The notes under the pieces: generated by a model | The model's database searches: none | What the model was told of the DNA's origin: nothing | What the model saw: only the letters and a program-made list of their open reading frames with translations | From: Escherichia sp. ESNIH1 | GTDB lineage: Bacteria > Pseudomonadota > Gammaproteobacteria > Enterobacterales > Enterobacteriaceae | DNA: 64,000 nt | NCBI GenBank assembly: GCA_002918705.1 | Contig: PQKR01000009.1 | Coordinates: forward strand, 62,001 to 126,000 | Reading direction: 5' to 3' | In this document: positions 10,577-21,517 of the stretch, piece by piece | How the letters are laid out: every line of letters starts with the position of its first letter | Position numbering within the stretch: position 1 is the stretch's first letter | Position numbers and translations under genes: made by a program

Positions 10577-13294
10577 TCACTCAATGCTACGTTTGATCTC
10601 GATGATCTCGAACACTTCGATCATATCGCCAACGCGAACGTCGTTGTAGTTCTTCACGCCGATACCACACTCCATGCCGTTACGGACTTCGTTAACGTCA
10701 TCTTTGAAGCGACGCAGGGACTCCAGCTCGCCTTCGTAGATAACCACGTTGTCACGCAGAACACGGATTGGGTTGTGACGCTTAATCGTGCCTTCGGTAA
10801 CCATACAGCCTGCGATAGCGCCGAATTTCGGTGATTTGAACACGTCACGTACTTCAGCCAGACCGATGATCTGCTGTTTCAGCTCAGGCGACAGCATGCC
10901 GCTCATCGCTGCTTTCACTTCGTCGATCAGGTTATAGATGACGGAGTAGTAGCGCAGATCCAGGCTTTCAGCATCGATCACTTTACGCGCAGAGGCGTCA
11001 GCACGGACGTTGAAGCCAACCAGGATGGCGTTGGACGCCGCAGCCAGGGTCGCGTCGGTTTCGGTGATACCCCCTACGCCAGAACCGATGATCTTCACTT
11101 TAACTTCGTCAGTAGAGAGTTTCAGTAAGGAGTCGGAGATCGCTTCCACAGAGCCCTGAACGTCAGCTTTCAGCACGACGTTCACTTCGTGCACTTCGCC
11201 CTCGGTCATGTTAGCAAACATGTTCTCGAGTTTAGATTTCTGCTGGCGCGCCAGTTTAACTTCACGGAATTTGCCCTGACGGTACAGCGCAACTTCACGC
11301 GCTTTCTTCTCGTCACGAACAACGGTCACTTCGTCACCGGCAGCCGGCACGCCGGAGAGGCCCAGGATCTCAACCGGAATGGACGGACCCGCTTCCAGTA
11401 CTTCCTGACCCAGTTCGTTACGCATCGCACGCACGCGGCCATATTCGAAGCCACACAGTACGATATCGCCTTTGTTCAGCGTACCTTCACGTACCAGCAC
11501 GGTAGCAACCGGGCCACGACCTTTGTCGAGGAAGGATTCGATGACCGCACCGCTCGCCATGCCTTTACGTACCGCTTTCAGCTCAAGCACTTCAGCCTGC
11601 AGCAGGATAGCGTTCAGCAGGTCGTCGATACCGGTACCGGCTTTCGCTGACACTGGGATGAACTGCGCTTCGCCGCCCCACTCTTCCGGCATAACGCCGT
11701 ACTGGGAGAGTTCGTTCTTCACGCGGTCCAGATCGGCTTCTGGCTTATCAATTTTGTTGACTGCAACCACCAGCGGTACCTGCGCCGCTTTCGCGTGCTG
11801 GATAGCTTCGATGGTCTGCGGCATCACGCCGTCGTCAGCCGCCACCACCAGTACAACGATATCCGTTGCCTGCGCACCACGAGCACGCATGGAGGTAAAC
11901 GCGGCGTGGCCCGGGGTATCCAGGAAGGTGATCATGCCGTTTTCGGTTTCTACGTGGTACGCACCGATGTGCTGGGTAATACCACCCGCTTCGCCGGAGG
12001 CAACCTTAGTAGAACGAATGTAGTCAAGCAGCGAGGTTTTACCGTGGTCAACGTGACCCATGATGGTCACAACCGGTGCACGCGGCTCGGCCGCTGCGCC
12101 CGTGTCACGGTCGCTCATTACTGCTTCTTCCAGCTCGTTTTCACGACGCAGGATAACCTTGTGGCCCATCTCCTCGGCAACCAGCTGTGCGGTTTCCTGG
12201 TCGATAACCTGGTTGATAGTGGCCATTGCGCCCAGCTTCATCATCGCTTTGATGACCTGAGAGCCTTTTACCGCCATCTTGTTCGCCAGTTCGCCAACGG
12301 TGATGGTTTCGCCGATGACGACGTCACGGTTAACGGCCTGGGCTGGCTTCTGGAAGCCCTGCTGCAGGGAAGAGCCTTTACGCTGCTTGCCGCCTTTACC
12401 GCCACGGCCCGCTGCACGCGCTTCTTCACGGTCAGCTTTGGATTCGGCGTGTTTGTTGCCTTTCTTCTGCGGACGGGCAGCTTTCGCCGCGGTACGGGTA
12501 CGGCCACGGCCGCCTTCTACTTCGCGATCGTTCTCATCTTCAGCCTGGCGAGCATGCTGAGAGGTGGTCACGTGATAATCGCTGGTGTCTTCGGTTTCTG
12601 CAGGTTCGATAACCCCGTTCCTCTCGTTTTCTTCCGCCATACGGCGTGCTTCTTCTGCTACGCGGCGTGCTTCTTCTTCAAGCTTACGACGCGCCTCTTC
12701 TTCGGCTTTACGCTTCAGCTCTTGCGCCTCGGCTTCACGACGTGCTTTTTCAGCCTGGGCAGCTTTGGTCATTTCGTCAGATTGTTGATTGCTCACTTTG
12801 CTCGTTTCCGCAGCTTCGCGCTTCGCCGTATCAGCGGTGTCGCGTTTCGCTTTTTCTTCGGCTTCACGCTTCGCTTTCTCTTGTGCGTCACGCTTGGCTT
12901 TGTCCTCGGCTTCCCGCTTCGCAGCTTCCTCTGCTTCACGCGTTGCCTTCTCTTCCGCTTCGCGCTTCGCCTCTTCTTCCGCGGCGAGACGTTCAGCCTC
13001 TTGCGGATCGCGTTTTACAAAGGTGCGCTTTTTACGGACTTCGATCTGCACCGATTTACTCTTCCCGCCGGTGCCAGGGATATTCAGCGTGCTGCGCGTT
13101 TTGCGCTGCAGCGTCAGCTTGTCCGGCGCCGAACCGTGTTCACGGTTCAGATGCGCCAGCAGCGTCTGTTTCTCTTGTGCCGTCACTGAGTCTTCAGCAG
13201 CCTTCGGGATCCCTGCATCAGCAAATTGCTGTACCAGGCGGTCCACGGAGGTCTGAATCTCAGCGGCCAGCGCTTTTACGGTTACATCTGTCAT
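10577..13294 (-). CDS. infB: InfB, translation initiation factor IF-2
   Basis: GTPase that brings fMet-tRNA to the 30S initiation complex and promotes subunit joining. The N-terminus has an IF2_N domain, then a long Lys/Glu/Ala/Arg coiled region with [11 protein letters not shown]-type repeats. The G domain contains GHVDHGKTS (about residue 413), DTPGHAAF and NKIDKPEAD, and domains II-IV carry the fMet-tRNA-binding C-terminus. At 905 residues it is about 15 longer than E. coli, mostly in the repeat region. In-frame internal starts equivalent to those of E. coli IF2-2 and IF2-3 are visible (12796, 12772). It lies directly after nusA. Confidence 0.97.
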   Translation of the reverse strand: MTDVTVKALAAEIQTSVDRLVQQFADAGIPKAAEDSVTAQEKQTLLAHLNREHGSAPDKLTLQRKTRSTLNIPGTGGKSKSVQIEVRKKRTFVKRDPQEAERLAAEEEAKREAEEKATREAEEAAKREAEDKAKRDAQEKAKREAEEKAKRDTADTAKREAAETSKVSNQQSDEMTKAAQAEKARREAEAQELKRKAEEEARRKLEEEARRVAEEARRMAEENERNGVIEPAETEDTSDYHVTTSQHARQAEDENDREVEGGRGRTRTAAKAARPQKKGNKHAESKADREEARAAGRGGKGGKQRKGSSLQQGFQKPAQAVNRDVVIGETITVGELANKMAVKGSQVIKAMMKLGAMATINQVIDQETAQLVAEEMGHKVILRRENELEEAVMSDRDTGAAAEPRAPVVTIMGHVDHGKTSLLDYIRSTKVASGEAGGITQHIGAYHVETENGMITFLDTPGHAAFTSMRARGAQATDIVVLVVAADDGVMPQTIEAIQHAKAAQVPLVVAVNKIDKPEADLDRVKNELSQYGVMPEEWGGEAQFIPVSAKAGTGIDDLLNAILLQAEVLELKAVRKGMASGAVIESFLDKGRGPVATVLVREGTLNKGDIVLCGFEYGRVRAMRNELGQEVLEAGPSIPVEILGLSGVPAAGDEVTVVRDEKKAREVALYRQGKFREVKLARQQKSKLENMFANMTEGEVHEVNVVLKADVQGSVEAISDSLLKLSTDEVKVKIIGSGVGGITETDATLAAASNAILVGFNVRADASARKVIDAESLDLRYYSVIYNLIDEVKAAMSGMLSPELKQQIIGLAEVRDVFKSPKFGAIAGCMVTEGTIKRHNPIRVLRDNVVIYEGELESLRRFKDDVNEVRNGMECGIGVKNYNDVRVGDMIEVFEIIEIKRSIE
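12770..12796 (-). other. Internal in-frame start sites of infB (IF2-2 / IF2-3)
   Basis: A GTG at 12796-12794 (VSNQQSDE) and an ATG eight codons later at 12772-12770 (MTKAAQAEK). They sit exactly where E. coli infB starts its two shorter isoforms. Conservation of both codons supports, but does not prove, use here. Confidence 0.6.
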
Positions 13295-13318
13295 GCTGTT
13301 CCTTCCTGCTACAGTTTA

Positions 13319-14806
13319 TTACGCTTCGTCGCCGAACCAGCAAATATTACGTGCGGCCATGATGAGCTCACCCGCTTTCTCGTCGGTTAACCCTTCGATA
13401 TCGCTCAGGTCATCAACGCCCTGGTCAGCGAGGTCTTCCAGCGTACAAACACCACGAGCAGCCAGTTTAAACGCCAGCTCGCGATCGAGGCCTTCAAGGT
13501 TAAGCAGGTCGTCAGCCGGTTTGTTATTACCAAGGCTCTCTTCCTGCGCCAGGGCCAGGGTCGTCAGGGCGTTTTTCGCGCGTTCGCGCAGGGCCTCAAC
13601 GGTCTCTTCGTCCAGACCCTCAATTTCCAGCAGCTCTTTAATTGGCACATAGGCCAGCTCTTCCAGGGTTGAGAACCCTTCTTCAACCAGCACGGTGGCG
13701 AAATCTTCGTCGATATCCAGGTGCCGGGTGAAGGTATCAATCGCCGCATGGGCTTCCGCCTGATGCTTGGACTGGAGATCGTCAACGGTCATCACGTTGA
13801 GTTCCCAGCCGCTCAGCTGCGATGCCAGACGGACGTTCTGGCCGTTACGGCCAATCGCCTGCGCCAGGTTACCGGCTTCGACGGCGATATCCATCGTGTG
13901 CTTGTCTTCGTCCACGACGATAGAGGCAACGTCTGCCGGCGCCATCGCGTTGATCACGAACTGCGCCGGGTTGTCATCCCACAGGACGATATCGATACGC
14001 TCGCCGCCCAGTTCGGTAGAGACCGCCTGAACGCGCGCGCCGCGCATACCGACGCAAGCACCAACCGGATCGATACGCTTATCGTTGGTTTTCACCGCGA
14101 TTTTCGCACGGGAACCCGGATCGCGCGCCGCCGCTTTGATCTCGATAACTTCTTCACCGATCTCTGGCACTTCAATGCGGAACAGTTCGATCAGCATTTC
14201 CGGTTTGGAACGGGTCACGAACAGCTGCGCACCGCGTGCTTCAGGACGCACTGCGTAGAGCACGCCGCGAATACGGTCGCCCGGACGGAAGTTTTCACGC
14301 GGCAGCATATCTTCACGCAGGATCACGGCTTCAGCATTGCTGCCCAGATCCAGAGTGATATTGTCGCGGTTCACCTTCTTCACCACGCCGGTGATGATCT
14401 CACCTTCGTGCTCGCGGAACTGATCGACCACCAGCGCGCGCTCGGCTTCACGTACTTTCTGCACGATAACCTGCTTCGCCGTTTGCGTCGTGATACGGTC
14501 AAAGGTCACAGACTCAATCTGATCTTCAACGTAGTCACCCGGGTTCAGGCTCTCATCTTCGTAGCGTGCGGCTTCCAGCGTGATTTCACGCGTCGGCATG
14601 GTGACTTCTTCAACCACTACCCAGCGGCGGAAGGTATCAAAGTCACCGCTCTTACGATCGATCTCAACGCGGACATCGATCTCTTGCTCATATTTTTTCT
14701 TTGTTGCTGTAGCCAGCGCACTTTCCAGCGCTTCAAAAATTTTCTCGCGCGGCAGCGCTTTCTCATTGGAAACAGCTTCAACAACAGCCAAAATTTCTTT
14801 GTTCAT
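13319..14806 (-). CDS. nusA: NusA, transcription elongation/termination factor
   Basis: RNA polymerase-binding factor that modulates pausing, termination and antitermination. It has an N-terminal NusA domain ([20 protein letters not shown]), an S1 domain, two KH domains ([12 protein letters not shown] and [13 protein letters not shown]) and two acidic C-terminal AR repeats. Its 495 residues equal the E. coli length. It lies between rimP and infB in the metY operon, and NusA feeds back on this operon in E. coli. Confidence 0.98.
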   Translation of the reverse strand: MNKEILAVVEAVSNEKALPREKIFEALESALATATKKKYEQEIDVRVEIDRKSGDFDTFRRWVVVEEVTMPTREITLEAARYEDESLNPGDYVEDQIESVTFDRITTQTAKQVIVQKVREAERALVVDQFREHEGEIITGVVKKVNRDNITLDLGSNAEAVILREDMLPRENFRPGDRIRGVLYAVRPEARGAQLFVTRSKPEMLIELFRIEVPEIGEEVIEIKAAARDPGSRAKIAVKTNDKRIDPVGACVGMRGARVQAVSTELGGERIDIVLWDDNPAQFVINAMAPADVASIVVDEDKHTMDIAVEAGNLAQAIGRNGQNVRLASQLSGWELNVMTVDDLQSKHQAEAHAAIDTFTRHLDIDEDFATVLVEEGFSTLEELAYVPIKELLEIEGLDEETVEALRERAKNALTTLALAQEESLGNNKPADDLLNLEGLDRELAFKLAARGVCTLEDLADQGVDDLSDIEGLTDEKAGELIMAARNICWFGDEA

Positions 14807-14834
14807 TGGGGGCCTTTCACCTCAATCCAGACTG

Positions 14835-15287
14835 TTAAAAGTGGGGGACCAGGTTCGCTTTCTGAATATTGCTCAGGGCGAACACTTCATCTTTACCTTC
14901 GACCGTAACGGTGATCATCTCGCCATCGACACCTTTGATAATGCCCTGCCATTTGCGACGATTCTGAACCGCCATACGCAGTACCAGCGTGACCTCTTCG
15001 CCTAAATAGCGCGTGTAGTGTTCGGCTGTGAACAACGGACGATCAAGACCAGGTGAGGAGACTTCCAGGTTATAAGCGACGGTAATGGGATCTTCGACGT
15101 CCATCACGGCGCTAACCTGATGGCTGACATCAGCACAATCATCAACATTGATGCCATCTTCACTATCAATATAGATGCGCAGCGTAGATGTGCGACCACG
15201 GATAAATTCAATACCAACCAGTTCGTAGCCCAGCGCTTCGACCGGTGCGGTAATCATCTCTGTTAATTTTTGCTCTAATGTGGACAA
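14835..15287 (-). CDS. rimP: RimP, 30S ribosome maturation factor
   Basis: Needed for 30S subunit assembly, promoting S12/S19 binding. The conserved core includes the [28 protein letters not shown] and [13 protein letters not shown] segments. I chose the TTG at 15287 (MSTLEQKL, 150 residues, the E. coli length); a GTG two codons upstream is a possible alternative. The stretch GGGGGTGGG just upstream serves as Shine-Dalgarno. The open frame continues to 15452 through the metY terminators, which argues against a longer start. Confidence 0.95.
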   Translation of the reverse strand: MSTLEQKLTEMITAPVEALGYELVGIEFIRGRTSTLRIYIDSEDGINVDDCADVSHQVSAVMDVEDPITVAYNLEVSSPGLDRPLFTAEHYTRYLGEEVTLVLRMAVQNRRKWQGIIKGVDGEMITVTVEGKDEVFALSNIQKANLVPHF

Positions 15288-15303
15288 ACCCACCCCCAAG
15301 ACA

Positions 15304-15323
15304 TAAAAAAAGGGCGTAAGCCC
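15304..15323 (-). terminator. Second terminator-like hairpin in the metY-rimP leader
   Basis: GGGC/GCCC stem with a GTAA loop (15312-15315 with 15320-15323), followed on the minus strand by seven T. It lies just upstream of rimP, so it must be partly read through. Confidence 0.65.
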
Positions 15324-15345
15324 AGTTATTCTGTAGTCAGATAAC

Positions 15346-15367
15346 AAAAAACCCCGATAAATCGAGG
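15346..15367 (-). terminator. metY terminator
   Basis: CCTCGAT/ATCGGGG stem (one G-U) with a short loop, followed by TTTTTT on the minus strand. It lies about 130 bases after the tRNA. It ends the tRNA transcript while allowing some transcription into rimP-nusA-infB. Confidence 0.8.
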
Positions 15368-15494
15368 CTTTAGATAACTGAACCCTATAGCCGTAACAAC
15401 GGCCTGGAGAACCTTTCGCTACTGTTTTTTTCAAATGCGACGCCGAAGGCACAAGGTCTTCATAGTATATTTGAAAAAGAACACTAAGGGAAAG

Positions 15495-15571
<77 letters not shown>

Positions 15572-15586
15572 CCTGAATCGTGGCAA

Positions 15587-15615
15587 ATACTACGCCGATA
15601 TTGCACTAAATGCAA
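15587..15615 (-). promoter_or_regulatory. metY promoter (sigma-70 type)
   Basis: On the minus strand, TTGCAT (15615-15610), a 17-base spacer, then TAGTAT (15592-15587), with the tRNA 5' end 16 bases beyond the -10 box. The spacing and position fit a stable-RNA promoter. Confidence 0.75.
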
Positions 15616-15783
15616 GTTAAGACAGGTGTAAACACCGGGAACGACTGATTAGACAGACATTATAATCAATTGATTTTATTCATTGCAACAAAAAAACGCG
15701 CCCTTCTCATCTGCTTCACTATTATCCATTCATTTTTTTTAATGATTTTGTTACGCAACGCTTCCGGTCTCCACGAAAAGATG

Positions 15784-15822
15784 ATTAAATGAAAACTCAC
15801 TTATTTTGCATAATCATGCATT
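15784..15822 (+). promoter_or_regulatory. Putative tandem ARG boxes upstream of argG
   Basis: A good ARG-box dyad, TGCATAATCATGCA (core 15807-15820), is preceded at the usual spacing by a weaker AAATGAAAACTCACTT element. ArgR binds such pairs of 18-bp boxes about 3 bp apart. The site is about 100 bases upstream of the argG ATG. The rest of 15616-15924 is AT-rich promoter DNA with no gene that I can see. Confidence 0.65.
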
Positions 15823-15906
15823 ACTGATGGGTGCCCAGGCGCTTTTTGCGGTAATGTTTAGCCTATCATCATGGCGTGGCTGTTAAGTCTCTCACCATAG
15901 GTATAG

Positions 15907-17271
<1,365 letters not shown>

Positions 17272-17311
17272 TCTTGGGTTTAAGCGCAAAGGGTGTATAA
17301 ACAACGACAGA

Positions 17312-17445
17312 CCGTAGGCCCGGTAAGCATAGCGCCACCGGGCATAACTGTGCTGATGTTATAACGCCGGGCGGCACTGCGTTTGCCCGGCCTACGGTGG
17401 GCACGGAGTGGTTTATAAGCCCGGTAAGCACAGCGCCACCGGGCG
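17312..17445. repeat. Cluster of three REP units (BIME)
   Basis: Three palindromic units alternate in orientation: 17312-17345, 17365-17397 and 17419-17445. Each carries GCCGGGCGGC...GCCCGGCCTAC or its complement. They occupy the gap between the convergent argG and agp genes. BIMEs of this kind bind gyrase/IHF or protect mRNA 3' ends in E. coli. Confidence 0.85.
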
Positions 17446-17470
17446 AAAAAGCAGTGTGGCCGTACAGGCT

Positions 17471-18706
17471 CTACTTCGCCGCGTCGTTCAGTACCGCATC
17501 GAATTTATCTGCCGGACAGTAACCGTCCGCATCGACCGGGCAGCCCTTCAGCTCCAGCGTCACGCGCTGCGCCGGTGCCTGCAATGTCAGCACATCCGCA
17601 TTACGCAGCTGTTCCGTGCTTTGATAGACATACTCAATCTTCATCAAGTCTCGGTTCGCGCTCTGGTCATGCCAGCGCTGAAAGACGATTTTGCCGCCGA
17701 TTGGCGTACGCTCGTACTGGTCATGCAGTTGATAAGGTTTGAAATCCAGCGCCGTTAGCAGCGAGGCGATGTTGGAGTCATGCCCCACCAGCAGCGTGAT
17801 TTTCGGCGCGCTGGCCCGGTCCGTCACCAGCGCCTTGTCGATATACTTCACCAGCGGTTTCGCCACGTTCTGCGCCACGGCCGTAGAGGTGAAGAGCGAA
17901 TCCTGGTAACCGTTTTTCAGCTTCGACAGCACGCGCCACTGCTGGTCAGTTTTGATCTCACCCCAGGCGACCTGATCCATCGGGAAGCCTTCGTAATACT
18001 GTAGGGTGAAGGCATCCACCAGCGAATTGCCGACCTTCAGCGGCCCGGAGACGCCTGGCTCTTTCTCATATCCGGCGCTGAAGGTATCTTTCGCGTCGGT
18101 CAGGGAGCAGACCTGTTTCTCTTTACAGGAGGGGGCGTCGGCATAATCTGTGATCTGCGCTAGCAGCTTATAGCTCTCATCCAGCTGCATTCCCTGACGC
18201 TCGGTCTGCATGGCCTGCACCGCTTTGTCGCGGAACGCTGCGTCCTTATCGGTGATGACCGGATTGAAGGTGGGATCCATCGTGCCCATCGCATCCTGAT
18301 GGTGGACCGGCACGTCGCAGCCGGGGAACGCGCCGGTGATAAAGAACTGTGCCGTGGCGACGGTGCGCTGCAGGCTGTTGGCATAGGCATAAACGGCATC
18401 AGAGGTAGGGCACTCCCCCGCTTTCACTAGCCCCTGTTCGGCCAGCCATTCACGCATGTAGTGCCCCATGTAAACTTCGAGCACCCCACCTTTGGTAGTG
18501 AGTTGCCCGCCCGGCACATCCCACTCCGGCCATTTATTCGGCGTTGACTGCTGCAGTACGCTGCCGTTATCCGCCAGCGGCGCGCGCAGGTTGTGGCGGC
18601 TCATGATCAACACCTGCTGTAGCTGATAGCCCTCTGGTGCCGTCTGCGCCTGCGCACCTGTGGTTAATGCCCCGGCCAGCGCAACTGCGAGTAGTGCTCT
18701 TTTCAT
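17471..18706 (-). CDS. agp: Agp, periplasmic glucose-1-phosphatase
   Basis: Histidine acid phosphatase that releases glucose from glucose-1-phosphate in the periplasm and may also act on phytate. It has a Sec signal peptide of about 20 residues ending AQA, the catalytic RHNLRAP motif (Arg37-His38...Arg41), and the second catalytic pair in LLVGHDSN. Its 411 residues compare with 413 in E. coli. In K-12 agp lies near wrbA, far from argG, so its place here reflects rearrangement or independent acquisition. It is monocistronic. Confidence 0.93.
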   Translation of the reverse strand: MKRALLAVALAGALTTGAQAQTAPEGYQLQQVLIMSRHNLRAPLADNGSVLQQSTPNKWPEWDVPGGQLTTKGGVLEVYMGHYMREWLAEQGLVKAGECPTSDAVYAYANSLQRTVATAQFFITGAFPGCDVPVHHQDAMGTMDPTFNPVITDKDAAFRDKAVQAMQTERQGMQLDESYKLLAQITDYADAPSCKEKQVCSLTDAKDTFSAGYEKEPGVSGPLKVGNSLVDAFTLQYYEGFPMDQVAWGEIKTDQQWRVLSKLKNGYQDSLFTSTAVAQNVAKPLVKYIDKALVTDRASAPKITLLVGHDSNIASLLTALDFKPYQLHDQYERTPIGGKIVFQRWHDQSANRDLMKIEYVYQSTEQLRNADVLTLQAPAQRVTLELKGCPVDADGYCPADKFDAVLNDAAK

Positions 18707-18795
18707 CCCTAACTCCTCACCTTTGTCATTGTCGCGCTAAGTGTGACAGATTGATGACAAATTTCCCGGAGCCGTTTCGCAAAGTGGGCAAGCGG

Positions 18796-19155
18796 CTACT
18801 GCCTAAGCTGATGACCGTATTGATGCATCCAGTCGGCCAGCGGCGCGAGAGCACTTTGCAGAGTGAGGCCAAGGGGGGTGATTTGATACTCCACGCGGGG
18901 CGGAATTTCAGGGTAGACGGTACGCGTGACCAGCCCGCGCTGTTCGAACAGACGCAGCTGTTTGGTCAGCTCTTTTTGCGTAATGGGTGCGGCGGCCCGC
19001 AGCAGATCGCCAAACCGCACCGGCTCATTGATGACGATCAGACGATAGATAATCGGGATGGCCCACTTTCCGGAAAGCAGCCCGATAAAGCTGGTCATCG
19101 GGCAGGGCTCATGCTGACAATTTTTTTCTTCCGCACAGTCGAGTAATACCGCCAT
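18796..19155 (-). CDS. HxlR-family transcriptional regulator
   Basis: 119-residue winged-helix DNA-binding protein. Residues 20-110 show the family pattern GLLSGKWAIPIIYRLI...RFGDLLRA...ITQKELTKQLRLFEQRGLVTRTVYPEIPPRVEYQIT. Cysteines near the N-terminus (C7, C13, C19) resemble redox- or electrophile-sensing family members, though that is inference. It is divergent from the SDR gene at 19256, and the shared 100-base gap holds an 8-bp inverted repeat (19174-19212), so it likely controls that gene and itself. Confidence 0.88.
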   Translation of the reverse strand: MAVLLDCAEEKNCQHEPCPMTSFIGLLSGKWAIPIIYRLIVINEPVRFGDLLRAAAPITQKELTKQLRLFEQRGLVTRTVYPEIPPRVEYQITPLGLTLQSALAPLADWMHQYGHQLRQ

Positions 19156-19173
19156 TGCACACCTCTCGCCTCT

Positions 19174-19212
19174 TTAGTATCCAATTGGTACCTGGTTTCT
19201 TTTAGATACTAA
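19174..19212. promoter_or_regulatory. Candidate operator between HxlR regulator and SDR gene
   Basis: Perfect inverted repeat TTAGTATC (19174-19181) / GATACTAA (19205-19212). Between the arms lie the smaller palindromes CCAATTGG and GGTACC. It is centred in the divergent promoter region, where an autoregulating HxlR protein would bind. Confidence 0.55.
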
Positions 19213-19255
19213 CGTTTCTATAGTGCTTTCTCCACTCTTCAATCAGGAGAAGCAC

Positions 19256-20005
19256 ATGGGTCGTTTAGCAGATAAATATACGCTGATTACCGGCGGTACG
19301 ACGGGCATTGGCCTGGCGACGGCGCAGGAATTTATCGCCGAGGGGGCGCACGTGGCGGTGACGGGCCGTAATCCCGACACGCTTGCCGATGCGAAGCGCA
19401 TTCTGGGGGATAACGCCTGGGTGATCCCTGCGGACGCAGGCGATATTGCCGCGCAAAAGCAACTTGCCGAGACGATTGCTGCCCGCTGGCCGCGGCTGGA
19501 TGCAATCTTCATCAACGCAGGAGACGTTACCCACGGTGAGATCGAGGCGTGGGACGAGGCCAAATGGGATCGCCTGATGGCCATAAACCTTAAAGGCCCC
19601 TTCTTTTTGATTCAGGCTCTGCTGCCGCTGTTGAATAATCCCTCTTCGGTGATCCTCTGTGGCTCGGTTAGCGCGCGCATCGGCCTGCCTGCCAGCAGCG
19701 TCTACGCCGCCAGCAAAGCTGGCCTGCTTTCGCTGGCGCGCACGCTGTCGGCCGAGCTGTTGCCGCGCGGCATCCGCGTGAACGGTCTTAGTCCAGGCCC
19801 GGTGGAAACCCCGGCGCTGGGCAAGCTTGGCCTTGACGCAGAAGCATTACGGGCCATGCAGGAGGAGATCATCAACCTGGTGCCGCTCGGACGAATGGGT
19901 ACCGTACGGGAGCTGGCGAAGGCCGCGCTGTATCTCGCGTCGGATGACTCAAGCTATACGGTGGGCACCGATCTGCTGGTCGATGGCGGCGTCGGCAGCC
20001 TGTAA
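19256..20005 (+). CDS. SDR-family NAD(P)-dependent oxidoreductase
   Basis: Classical short-chain dehydrogenase/reductase of 249 residues. It has the TGGTTGIG cofactor motif (12-19), NAG at 87-89, and the catalytic Ser137-Tyr150-Lys154 set (CGSVS and YAASK), plus the SPGPVETP segment after strand 6. The TGR after strand 2 suggests NADPH preference. The start is at 19256 behind AGGAGA; an in-frame ATG at 19223 lacks a good ribosome binding site. The substrate is unknown. Pairing with an HxlR regulator often marks quinone or aldehyde stress reductases. Confidence 0.88.
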   Translation: MGRLADKYTLITGGTTGIGLATAQEFIAEGAHVAVTGRNPDTLADAKRILGDNAWVIPADAGDIAAQKQLAETIAARWPRLDAIFINAGDVTHGEIEAWDEAKWDRLMAINLKGPFFLIQALLPLLNNPSSVILCGSVSARIGLPASSVYAASKAGLLSLARTLSAELLPRGIRVNGLSPGPVETPALGKLGLDAEALRAMQEEIINLVPLGRMGTVRELAKAALYLASDDSSYTVGTDLLVDGGVGSL

Positions 20006-20013
20006 CTCTCTGC

Positions 20014-20033
20014 GGGGCCTGCGGGCCCCTTTT
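20014..20033 (+). terminator. Terminator of the SDR gene
   Basis: GGGGCC/GGCCCC stem with a TGCG loop (20014-20019 with 20024-20029), followed by TTTT, 9 bases after the stop codon. Confidence 0.85.
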
Positions 20034-20040
20034 CAAGGCG

Positions 20041-20697
20041 TTAACCCGTCTGGATCTGCATCAGGGTCAGGTTGCCACTCATTACCGCGCCGGTATCAAT
20101 GTAGTACTGATTAGCAAAGCGCTGCGCCTTACGCAGCGGCGTGTGGCCAAAGATAAAGAGATCGGCACCGTGAATATCTTTCACCCTGCCCGCCTGCGAG
20201 GCAGCCAGCCGATCCCGGTTCCAGAGAAGCTGCTCTTCATCTAGCGGGGCGCCAAAAACATAGTTATCGTCAGGGTAGTCAGCATGACAAACGATCACTT
20301 TTTTACCCTGCGTGGTGACTTCAATAACCAGCGGCAGCGCAGCGATGTGTGGCAGCAGCGCTCTGGCCTGCTGCGCTTGCTCATCATCAAGATTGAAAAA
20401 CCAGCTGCCGCCGTTCATCCGCCAGTGGCTGGCGCTGCCGTTGTGGAGCAGGCAGTTCAGCATCATCTGCTCATGGTTGCCGCGTACTGCCCGGCACCAG
20501 GGACAGGTGACCAGCGTCATGCACTCCACGTTCTCCACGCCGCGATCGGTAAGATCGCCTACGGAAATCAGCAGATCCTGAGAAGTGTCAAACTCAACGA
20601 AGCTCAGTTTATTCAACAGCAGGCTGTAGCAGCCGTGAAGGTCGCCGGTAACCCAAATGTTGCGCCATGCCGCACCGTTGAGCCGCTGCCAGGTCAT
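20041..20697 (-). CDS. PphA/PphB-type metallophosphatase (Ser/Thr protein phosphatase)
   Basis: Calcineurin-like phosphoesterase of 218 residues, the length of E. coli PphA and PphB. The metal-binding motifs are GDLHG (18-22), GDLTDRG (47-53) and RGNHE (72-76), with later H residues in CHADYP and FGHTPL. Such enzymes dephosphorylate proteins and, in E. coli, are linked to misfolded-protein stress signalling. It cannot be assigned to one paralogue by eye; FGHTPL and the N-terminus look more like PphA. K-12 has no such gene here. Confidence 0.85.
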   Translation of the reverse strand: MTWQRLNGAAWRNIWVTGDLHGCYSLLLNKLSFVEFDTSQDLLISVGDLTDRGVENVECMTLVTCPWCRAVRGNHEQMMLNCLLHNGSASHWRMNGGSWFFNLDDEQAQQARALLPHIAALPLVIEVTTQGKKVIVCHADYPDDNYVFGAPLDEEQLLWNRDRLAASQAGRVKDIHGADLFIFGHTPLRKAQRFANQYYIDTGAVMSGNLTLMQIQTG

Positions 20698-20802
20698 GAT
20701 ACTGTACCGTACAGGAGTCGTTGCTGGTTTTAAGCAGTATAGCCGGGAGAGAATATGAGGAAGTGCCCGCCATCATTTTCATGACGTTTTCATGATGTAC
20801 AG

Positions 20803-20833
20803 ACGAAAAAAAAGAGATCTTGCGATCTCTTTT
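20803..20833 (-). terminator. Terminator of the secG-leuU transcript
   Basis: AAAAGAGATC/GATCTCTTTT stem of 10 bp with a TTGC loop (20810-20819 with 20824-20833). On the minus strand a long T run follows, just beyond the tRNA. Confidence 0.92.
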
Positions 20834-20844
20834 CTCTGGAATAT

Positions 20845-20931
20845 TGGTACCGAGGATGGGACTCGAACCCACAAGCCCGTTAGGGCACTACCACCTCAAG
20901 GTAGCGTGTCTACCAATTCCACCACCTCGGT
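20845..20931 (-). tRNA. leuU: tRNA-Leu (GAG)
   Basis: 87-nt class II tRNA with a long variable arm and encoded CCA. Anticodon GAG corresponds to plus bases 20895-20897. The acceptor stem is ACCGAGG/CCTCGGT, so the first pair is A-U where, from memory, E. coli leuU has G-U. It lies 9 bases after secG and is probably cotranscribed with it. Confidence 0.98.
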
Positions 20932-20940
20932 ACGGAATAC

Positions 20941-21276
20941 TTACTGTGGGATATCGCTGGTCGGCTTGTTAGCCGGCGCTGCGGGTTGAGTCTGCTCAGA
21001 TTTCGCTGGCGCGCTCAGATTTTCCCACTCGCTCCCTTTGTTGGTTTTATTGCTGTTAATGTTACCCAGCACCAGGCTGATAATGAAGAACAGGGTAGCC
21101 AATACAGCCGTCATACGGGTCATGAAGTTACCAGAACCACTTGAACCGAACAGCGTACCGGAAGCGCCTGCACCAAAGGAGGCTCCCATATCAGCGCCTT
21201 TACCTTGCTGCAGCATGACCAGACCTACAAGGCCAATCGCCACAATAAGGAAAACTACTAAAAGAGCTTCGTACAT
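20941..21276 (-). CDS. secG: SecG, preprotein translocase subunit
   Basis: Small inner-membrane subunit of the SecYEG translocon. It has two hydrophobic segments (YEALLVVFLIVAIGLVGLVML and MTAVLATLFFIISLVLG) joined by a Gly/Ser-rich loop, then a hydrophilic Pro/Gln-rich tail. The start is at 21276 (MYEALL, 111 residues; E. coli 110), not the longer frame to 21339. The order secG-leuU is conserved. Confidence 0.96.
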   Translation of the reverse strand: MYEALLVVFLIVAIGLVGLVMLQQGKGADMGASFGAGASGTLFGSSGSGNFMTRMTAVLATLFFIISLVLGNINSNKTNKGSEWENLSAPAKSEQTQPAAPANKPTSDIPQ

Positions 21277-21517
21277 AATCAACCTGTTCCTTGCGGAGTT
21301 GCCGCATAACTTAAGCTTCAAACCCTGAATGGGTTTCAAACCAAAAGCGGGAGTTAATGTTATTTCCCACTTGAGCGGGTGTGAATACTAACCAAAGCGC
21401 ATGACCTGCGCAAGGGCAATTTCGCTGCATTGTATCAACTGCGGAAAAAAAGAGCAAAAGCCGCACTGAAAGGCTATCTGCTGTACAAAGCGGGCGAAAA
21501 ACAGGCGCTTATTATCA

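Noticed and set aside
15287-15452. N-terminal extension of rimP to 15452
   Set aside because: The added 55 codons run through two terminator hairpins of the metY leader. The TTG at 15287 gives the exact E. coli length.
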